DNA of 64,000 nucleotides from Bacillota bacterium (lineage in GTDB: Bacteria; Bacillota; Sulfobacillia; Sulfobacillales; Sulfobacillaceae). The stretch covers positions 21,801 to 85,800 of the forward strand of contig JAIMBD010000012.1 in the NCBI GenBank assembly GCA_023511625.1, in the 5' to 3' direction. The translations under genes were made by a program, and so were the position numbers. A model generated the notes under the pieces. That model saw only the letters and a list, made by a program, of their open reading frames with translations, made no database searches and was not told the DNA's origin. Below are positions 61,650 to 64,000 of this stretch, piece after piece; positions within the stretch are counted from its first letter, which is position 1; every line of letters starts with the position of its first letter.

Positions 61650-63566
61650 CTACCTTCTGCGTACAAAGACCACCGCCACGCCAGGATAGCGGTATTTTTC
61701 CCATTTCGGTCCCAATGCGCGTTGCAGCCAGGAGACATTGGCCTCGGGATGGGCTATTTCCGGCAGCAGGATGATCACGGCATGAACGTTATGGGCATGC
61801 AGAAACGCCGGAAAATCGTCCTTCGCTTTCTTGCGAAGACTTTCTTCTGGATTTGGATTAAACTGCATTCCCCAAAGGTAGCCAAGAACTGCAGAATGAT
61901 TTACCTGGGCGATGGTAGACTGCGGAATGCGACTGACGTACCCTTCTACTGCCGGCCGTCCCACCACCGCGGCCACATACATCCATGCCACAGAGCCGGA
62001 ACCGATTTGTGTCGACGGTACGACGGCGGGAACATAAAGGTCGGTGCCCCCTGCGGCACGCACCAGCTGCTGATACGGCACCGGCGGCATCGGGGTGTCT
62101 GGAAATGGAACCGGAGCGGAGCCAATCGCGATAATTGCCACCGCCGCCATCCCTAAATCCAGCGACCAACGGTCCGCCCGAGACGGACGAACCAGTTGCA
62201 GAAAGGTTATGGCTAAGGCCGTTGCAAACACCGCAACTGCCACCGCCAAGGAATGCCGAAAGGGATGCAAACCGACGAGGGCCCCAGCCAAAGCCGATAC
62301 CGAGACCCACATCAATCCGATTCGGCCTAGAACCGGCTTCGAACGCATAACATCGACAGTCACCCCAATCAAAACGGAGGTGAAAAGGGCGGTCATCACT
62401 GCGAAACGCTCCGGCAACGTATCCTTCCAGAATGGCAACATTTCGAGAAGCGCCTCAGGAAGCGGCACCGGAAGTCGGACACCATCCACATGTAACAAGG
62501 GGCCCATGGACAAAACGCCAAACACGGCAGCTCCGATTCCCCAGAGCTTTACAAATTGACGTGTCGCGGTGTCGAGCCTTCGCCATTCCACAATTAAGAC
62601 GCCCATCGCCACCCACACGATGTAGCCCGGGAACCCTGAACCGTCGGCCAAATCCGGCGCCAAATGCCAGACGGGCGCCAACTGTCTAAAGAAGCCCCAA
62701 GGATCCGGGGTTAAAAACGACAAAAGATCGACGACCCAGGGCGTGCCCAAGGATTGATGGGCCGTCCCGACTGGATGCAGGGGGCCAAAAAGCAGCCAAT
62801 AGAGTAAGGGACTCACCAGGACGACAAATACCATCGCACTTAACGCCCACCGTTTCCATGCCCTAAACACCTCACGCCAACTAATTGCTGGGTACCGAAG
62901 TAGGGCCGTGATAGCTGCGGTAAGACCACACGCAAAAAGGGCATAGAGCCCATAATCTTCTACACTATACGTAGTAAAAGCCAGTGCCAAACCAAGCCAG
63001 GCATAACGCATCCAGGAACTCCGGGGGTTTTTCAACACCCTCAGGAAAAGACCGAGGGTGAACGCCAGACCCGCTGCCCCTAGTAAATCAAGATGACCCA
63101 GCATCTGACCCATGAGGTAGGGGGTAGTCATGAAAGCCAGGCCAGATATAAAAGCGCCGAGAACCGAAACGTTTAACGAACGGGACAACCAAAACACGGA
63201 TAGTCCATCAACACCCAAGGATACCAGCACCGCAATATTGTACGACCCCAGCAACCCCATCAGCGGAGAGAGCATTCCTGCGACGATAGACGCCGGTAGC
63301 GCCAGTGTCATCCATGCCAAGTTGGCCCCCACCGGATAAAAGAGGCTCCGCGTCCAATACAGCGGATGCTGCCCAAAGAGCCACCCTCGCACCCAAAAAA
63401 TGTTCCAGATGTTCTGAGGCGAGTCCCCTCCATCGCCAATAACCCAATGAAATAGATTTTTAACCCCGGGGTAGCTCACCAATGCCGCGACAAGTGAGTA
63501 ACTCAAAAAGGCTAAGACACCAAAGGTAAAGGTAGAAGAAGGCCCTCGCTTTTCATGGGAATCCAC
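61650..63566 (-). CDS. Large polytopic membrane protein, GT-C-like
   Basis: 638 residues with about 12-14 hydrophobic helices and a C-terminal extracytoplasmic domain (about 500-638). The first loop GDGGDSPQNIWNIFWVRGWL and FYPVGANLAWMTLALPASIV resemble membrane glycosyltransferases of the GT-C fold (Asp-containing loop after helix 1), though I cannot name the family. The GTG at 63566 has AGGGTGA about 10 nt upstream. Base composition is clearly lower in GC than the rest of the window, with unusual codons, which suggests horizontal acquisition. It is divergent from a broken family-2 glycosyltransferase gene, so a surface polysaccharide locus may begin here. Confidence 0.75.
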   Translation of the reverse strand: MDSHEKRGPSSTFTFGVLAFLSYSLVAALVSYPGVKNLFHWVIGDGGDSPQNIWNIFWVRGWLFGQHPLYWTRSLFYPVGANLAWMTLALPASIVAGMLSPLMGLLGSYNIAVLVSLGVDGLSVFWLSRSLNVSVLGAFISGLAFMTTPYLMGQMLGHLDLLGAAGLAFTLGLFLRVLKNPRSSWMRYAWLGLALAFTTYSVEDYGLYALFACGLTAAITALLRYPAISWREVFRAWKRWALSAMVFVVLVSPLLYWLLFGPLHPVGTAHQSLGTPWVVDLLSFLTPDPWGFFRQLAPVWHLAPDLADGSGFPGYIVWVAMGVLIVEWRRLDTATRQFVKLWGIGAAVFGVLSMGPLLHVDGVRLPVPLPEALLEMLPFWKDTLPERFAVMTALFTSVLIGVTVDVMRSKPVLGRIGLMWVSVSALAGALVGLHPFRHSLAVAVAVFATALAITFLQLVRPSRADRWSLDLGMAAVAIIAIGSAPVPFPDTPMPPVPYQQLVRAAGGTDLYVPAVVPSTQIGSGSVAWMYVAAVVGRPAVEGYVSRIPQSTIAQVNHSAVLGYLWGMQFNPNPEESLRKKAKDDFPAFLHAHNVHAVIILLPEIAHPEANVSWLQRALGPKWEKYRYPGVAVVFVRRR

Positions 63567-63847
63567 TTTACATATTCACCCTTTTAGTTCGTTAATAGCT
63601 GTGCAATGACGCTAACAGTTGACGGCAACAAGACACGACAGGCTGGTATCTACGATTCTCTTTTCACACAACGTCCTAGCCTTATTCATTACATTACTAG
63701 TGCTTCCATGATACTCTATCCTGCCCGTAAGACGTTAGGTTCGCAAACTATAACCAGCCGTACACAAAAATCCCTCTCAGAAAGGAGAAGAGTTCTTCTG
63801 TGGTGAATGAAGTCCGGCAAAGTCGAGGGGCAGGAGAAAAACGAGCA
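63567..63847. other. AT-rich divergent intergenic region
   Basis: 281 bp of distinctly lower GC between the GT-C-like gene and the glycosyltransferase start. It has no supported gene. It should carry two divergent promoters, but several AT-rich hexamers compete and I cannot choose among them. Confidence 0.4.
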
Positions 63848-63909
63848 ATGAGTGACGTAATCTTGACCGTTATAATACCCGCGCACTAAACGAGGAGAGC
63901 TACATTGAG
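63848..63909 (+). pseudogene. Start of a family-2 glycosyltransferase gene, frameshifted and interrupted
   Basis: ATG at 63848, with AGGAG 11 nt upstream, reads MSDVILTVIIPAH then a stop. Shifting frame continues with LNEESYIEG. Together they match the classic GT2 opening (LTVIIPALNEES). The break within PA-x-NEE looks like a 1-2-nt indel. After GAG at 63907-63909 similarity stops where an insertion-sequence end begins. Confidence 0.6.
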
Positions 63910-64000
63910 GGCTCTAGGTCAATAACTGTGGGATCGCGGTCGGTGGCAGGAAGCCCAGGAACATCTTGCGCCGATACCGGTCCCGATTGCGAAATCCATC
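63910..64000 (-). mobile_element. End of an ISL3-like insertion sequence with transposase C-terminus, cut by window
   Basis: From 63910 the sequence GGCTCTAGGTCAATA resembles the terminal inverted repeat of ISL3-family elements (GGCTCT...). On the minus strand an open frame entering from the right edge reads DGFRNRDRYRRKMFLGFLPP then TAIPQLLT and ends with TAG at 63914-63916. The G-F/Y-R-N...YRR pattern resembles the C-terminus of ISL3 transposases. Family assignment is tentative because only 28 residues are visible. Confidence 0.5.

Noticed and set aside
1..64000. CRISPR arrays, rRNA operons, phage genes or replication origin
   Set aside because: No regularly spaced identical repeats with unique spacers, no rRNA-like stretches, no phage structural genes and no DnaA-box cluster were seen.

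Overview
The window is GC-rich (roughly 70% by eye, except the last ~2.4 kb) and carries gene sets typical of an endospore-forming Firmicute. These include spoIIGA, pro-sigE, sigG, spoIIR, ylmC, a ylmD/pgeF-type gene and a division/cell-wall (dcw) cluster with spoVD and sbp. MurE has the DNPR motif, so meso-diaminopimelate peptidoglycan is likely. The high GC and gene mix suggest a lineage such as Sulfobacillus/Thermaerobacter/Symbiobacterium relatives; this placement is inference, as no rRNA is present.

Layout. 1-16.8 kb: mostly minus-strand conserved sporulation genes (pgeF, ylmC, spoIIR, sigG, sigE, spoIIGA). They are interspersed with transporters, an ornithine-cyclodeaminase-like enzyme, a large PAS-GGDEF-GAF-EAL protein, and plus-strand exported proteins (phosphodiester-glycosidase-like protein, BNR-type lipoprotein). 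16.8-42.6 kb: an accessory island. It contains about 1.5 kb of gene-free DNA, three large exported repeat proteins, a 1448-residue sedolisin (S53) protease with cell-wall-binding repeats, a SARP/BTAD-AAA regulator, and a three-gene cassette (acyl-CoA-dehydrogenase-like flavoenzyme, diiron ferritin-like protein, leaderless PhnD-like binding protein). It also holds decayed IS110 and IS21 transposases and a decayed BNR lipoprotein. 41.3-43.6 kb: MFS exporter and thioredoxin reductase. 43.6-61.4 kb: a compact minus-strand dcw operon, mraZ-rsmH-ftsL-pbp-spoVD-murE-murF-mraY-ftsW-murG-murB-murA-DUF881-sbp-ftsA-ftsZ, with many 4-nt overlaps. 61.5-64 kb: tRNA-Ala(CGC) with a near-consensus promoter, then lower-GC DNA. 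That DNA has a polytopic membrane protein and a glycosyltransferase start apparently interrupted by an ISL3-like element at the window edge.

The most interesting signal is a set of three promoters (18.3 kb; 31.23-31.28 kb minus; 31.33-31.38 kb plus). Each has TGTCA-type half-sites at about 11-bp spacing and a -10 element exactly 16 nt from the last half-site. They look like PhoB/OmpR-family operators. They precede the three exported repeat proteins, two of which share unrecognised N- and C-terminal domains; the wall-bound protease lies downstream of the third. I read this as a candidate response-regulator-controlled surface or exoprotein system. The second candidate is the flavoenzyme-diiron-binding-protein cassette. 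The island separates ftsZ from spoIIGA-sigE-sigG, which are neighbours in many Firmicutes. murC, murD and ftsQ/divIB are absent from the otherwise complete dcw cluster.
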